64,000 nt of DNA from Clostridium sp. NkU-1 (GTDB lineage: Bacteria > Bacillota_A > Clostridia > Lachnospirales > Lachnospiraceae). This document shows, piece after piece, positions 62,103 to 64,000 of this stretch; the first letter of the stretch is position 1, and each line of letters begins with the position of its first letter. Made by a program: the position numbers and the translations under genes. The stretch spans positions 124,001 through 188,000 of the forward strand of contig BBDR01000002.1 of the NCBI GenBank assembly GCA_001312405.1. The letters run 5' to 3'. The notes under the pieces are model-generated. The model was not told the origin of the DNA, did no database searches, and was given only the letters and a program-made list of their open reading frames with translations.

Positions 62103-62846
62103 GTGATTGAAATACGACATTTATCAAAATCCTTTGATGGGCAGACCGCCATTTTAAAAGACATTAATCTAAATGTGAAAAAAAGGCGAGGTAGTTGCAA
62201 TTCTGGGTCCTTCCGGAACCGGGAAATCCACTCTGCTTCGATGTATGAATTATTTGACAAAGCCTACGGAAGGGATTATAAGAATCGGTTCCGCAGAAAT
62301 CGATGCCCAAAAGCACACAAAAAAAGGATATATTGGAGCTGCGGAAGCACTCCTCCATGGTTTTCCAGAGCTATAATCTTTTTAAAAATAAAACAGCAAA
62401 ACAGAATGTTATGGAAGCCCTGCTTACCGTATCAAAAAAAGGATAAGGAGGAGGCCCGGATAATAGCCCTCTCCTTACTGGAAAAGGTGGGCATGATGGA
62501 CCGGCAGGATTTTTTTCCGTCCAAGCTTTCCGGCGGACAGCAGCAGCGCGTGGGTATTGCCCGGGCACTGGCGGTCAATCCGGATGTTCTTTTATTTGAC
62601 GAGCCCACCTCCGCTCTGGATCCGGAGCTGGTGGGAGAGGTTTTAAATACCATTCAGACAGTTGCACAGGAAGGGACGACAATGCTTCTTGTCACCCATG
62701 AAATTCAGTTTGCGCGCCAGGTTGCCACCCGTATTCTGTTTATGAACGATGGTACAATTGCTGCGGACGGAACCCCGGAGGAGATACTGGATTCCCCAAA
62801 GGATGAGAGAGTCCGGCGGTTTTTAAGTTATAAAAAGCAGTTTTAA
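62103..62846 (+). CDS. Amino-acid ABC transporter ATP-binding protein, three cancelling frameshifts
   Basis: One extra A in each of three A7 runs (62178-62184, 62319-62325, 62434-62440) leaves a continuous but garbled open frame. Corrected, the hidden segments are [20 protein letters not shown] (Walker A) and [20 protein letters not shown] (Q-loop). The uncorrected part shows [28 protein letters not shown] and [17 protein letters not shown] start at 62103 with GAGGTGCTTTAA. It powers the importer with the permease at 60518. Confidence 0.92.
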   Translation: MIEIRHLSKSFDGQTAILKDINLNVKKRRGSCNSGSFRNREIHSASMYELFDKAYGRDYKNRFRRNRCPKAHKKRIYWSCGSTPPWFSRAIIFLKIKQQNRMLWKPCLPYQKKDKEEARIIALSLLEKVGMMDRQDFFPSKLSGGQQQRVGIARALAVNPDVLLFDEPTSALDPELVGEVLNTIQTVAQEGTTMLLVTHEIQFARQVATRILFMNDGTIAADGTPEEILDSPKDERVRRFLSYKKQF

Positions 62847-62946
62847 GAAAAGGGTTATCCGCGGGTGGGAGAAGTTTTTCTGTTTGCGGATGGAAGAAGC
62901 TTTACTGGGAGAGGAAATGTATTGGTGTATAGAAGGGAGATAAACA

Positions 62947-64000
62947 ATGATTGAGATGAAAACAGAATTACCCCAGGTATTTGACAGCTTTGCAGAAGCA
63001 AGAAAAAACGGATTCCTTGCCATCAAAAAGATCAAGGATTCGGGGAAAGGAGTGGTAGGCCAGTTCTGCACTTATACTCCGCTTGAAATTTTTATGGCAG
63101 CAGGCCTGGTAAGCGTAAGCCTGTGCTCAACCAGTGATGAGACAATTCCTGATGCGGAAAAGGTATTGCCCAGTAATTTATGTCCTCTTATAAAATCCAG
63201 CTATGGGTTTGCGATTACGGACAAATGTCCATATATGTATTTTGCCGATCTGGTGGTGGGGGAAACAACCTGTGACGGTAAGATAAAAATGTATGAATTG
63301 CTTGCTCAGAAGAAAAACGTCCATGTTCTGGAGCTACCCCACCGGCAGGATACGCCTGAGGCCAAGGCCCTGTGGCGGGCGGAGCTGGTGAGGTTAAAGT
63401 TCCGTGTGGAAAAGGATTTCGGTGTTACCATTACCGATGATATGCTCAGGGAAGCCATACATAAACGTAATATTGAACGCAGGCTTTTAAAAGAACTGTA
63501 CGAGCTCAGCACATTATGCCCTCCGCCTATGAGCGGTTTGCGGCAGCTTCAGATTCTCTTTGGCGCACAGTATAAATTTGACTGGCAGGAGAAAGTGGAT
63601 GAAATCCAAAATGCAATTGACGGCATAAAAGAAGCCTACTATGCCGGAGAGCATCTCATATCAGAGGAGGCCCCGCGCATTCTGATTACCGGATGCCCCA
63701 TGGGGGGAGTGACAGAAAAGGTTGTAAAGGCAATTGAGGACGCCGGAGCCGTTGTGGTTGCTTTTGAAAACTGCACAGGTGCAAAGCAGATGGACCGTCA
63801 GTGTAAGGAAGAGGGGGATCCCATTACAAATATTGCAGACCACTATTTGCAGATCGGATGCTCGGTTATGACCCCAAATCCCAACCGATTTGAACTTTTA
63901 GACCGGTTATGCAAGCAGTTTAAAGTAGACGGAGTAGTGGAAATGACCTTGCAGGCCTGCCATACCTATGCGGTAGAGGCATATACGGTAAAGACATTCC
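62947..64000 (+). CDS. Double-cubane-cluster anaerobic reductase (2-hydroxyacyl-CoA dehydratase D family, YjiM-like), 3' partial
   Basis: Open through the window end, 351 residues seen. Hallmarks are VFDSFAEARKNGF, VVGQFCTYTPLEIFMAAGLV, NLCPLIKSSYGFAITDKCPY, VVGETTCDGKIKMYELLAQK, LCPPPMSGLRQ and ACHTYAVEAY. The cysteines fit a double-cubane [8Fe-9S] cluster of the DCCP family, oxygen-sensitive reductases driven by an ATP-dependent activator. The in vivo substrate is unknown. AAGGGAGATAAAC precedes the ATG. It follows the amino-acid ABC genes by 100 bp; the activator gene may lie beyond the window. Confidence 0.88.
   Translation, partial: MIEMKTELPQVFDSFAEARKNGFLAIKKIKDSGKGVVGQFCTYTPLEIFMAAGLVSVSLCSTSDETIPDAEKVLPSNLCPLIKSSYGFAITDKCPYMYFADLVVGETTCDGKIKMYELLAQKKNVHVLELPHRQDTPEAKALWRAELVRLKFRVEKDFGVTITDDMLREAIHKRNIERRLLKELYELSTLCPPPMSGLRQLQILFGAQYKFDWQEKVDEIQNAIDGIKEAYYAGEHLISEEAPRILITGCPMGGVTEKVVKAIEDAGAVVVAFENCTGAKQMDRQCKEEGDPITNIADHYLQIGCSVMTPNPNRFELLDRLCKQFKVDGVVEMTLQACHTYAVEAYTVKTF

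Overview
This window looks like chromosome from a low-to-mid GC, anaerobic Firmicute, most likely a Lachnospiraceae/Lacrimispora-type Clostridium. The evidence is the HPr kinase/Crh logic with cre-like sites, the WhiA and RapZ cluster, a CarD-type regulator, DUF1653 and DUF1846 proteins, FdhD and MoeA, a double-cubane reductase, and AGGAGG ribosome sites throughout. The window opens inside a gene (MoeA-like) and closes inside one (double-cubane reductase). No tRNA, rRNA or CRISPR array was seen.

A caution governs the whole annotation. About half of the genes, including essential ones (dnaE, uvrC, pfkA, greA), are broken by single-base indels. Most are one extra A or T in a run that now reads 7-8, or one missing base in a short G, C or A run. 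Correcting one base each time restores canonical family sequence. I treat these as sequence errors, give each gene its full reconstructed extent, and note where the frame breaks.

Layout. 1-2.6 kb: molybdenum cofactor/formate dehydrogenase accessory genes and a LytTR response regulator. 2.8-5.4 kb: azlCD branched-chain amino-acid exporter with a divergent LysR gene and a Nudix hydrolase. 5.3-7.3 kb: GntR-regulated ABC exporter with a perfect operator palindrome. 7.4-12.5 kb: TRAP transporter plus zinc dehydrogenase, with a divergent FadR-type regulator. 12.5-16.6 kb: a possible small RNA, a MutS2 without Smr domain, a ferritin-like protein, a Nudix protein and a cyclic-di-AMP receptor. 16.6-19.1 kb: cdd-deoA-deoC nucleoside salvage. 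19.4-25.4 kb: CarD, DUF1846, map, tag, a lipoprotein glycosidase and DUF1653. 25.4-36.0 kb: uvrC, hprK-murB-rapZ-whiA-crh, dnaE, pfkA.

36.2-52.4 kb is a pectin/galacturonate locus: GH105, AraC regulator, sugar ABC transporter, a short GH105-like protein, GH28, a sugar isomerase-like protein, uxaA-uxaB and a LacI regulator. Related palindromes of the form GTAAG-NN-CTTAC sit in front of the ABC operon, uxaA and lacI, which suggests one regulon. Extracellular or exported glycosidases would release oligogalacturonides, the ABC system would import them, and UxaB/UxaA would convert tagaturonate to 2-keto-3-deoxygluconate. The uronate isomerase (uxaC) and the ABC ATPase are not in the window. A more A+T-rich antiporter/LysR insert lies inside this locus.

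52.4-56.0 kb: dusB, greA and lysS. 56.0-60.5 kb is an A+T-rich accessory island with RmuC, three unrecognised proteins, a duplicated terminator-promoter module and a decayed IS66 element; it is the most likely place for something undescribed. 60.5-64.0 kb: a polar amino-acid ABC transporter followed by a double-cubane-cluster reductase.
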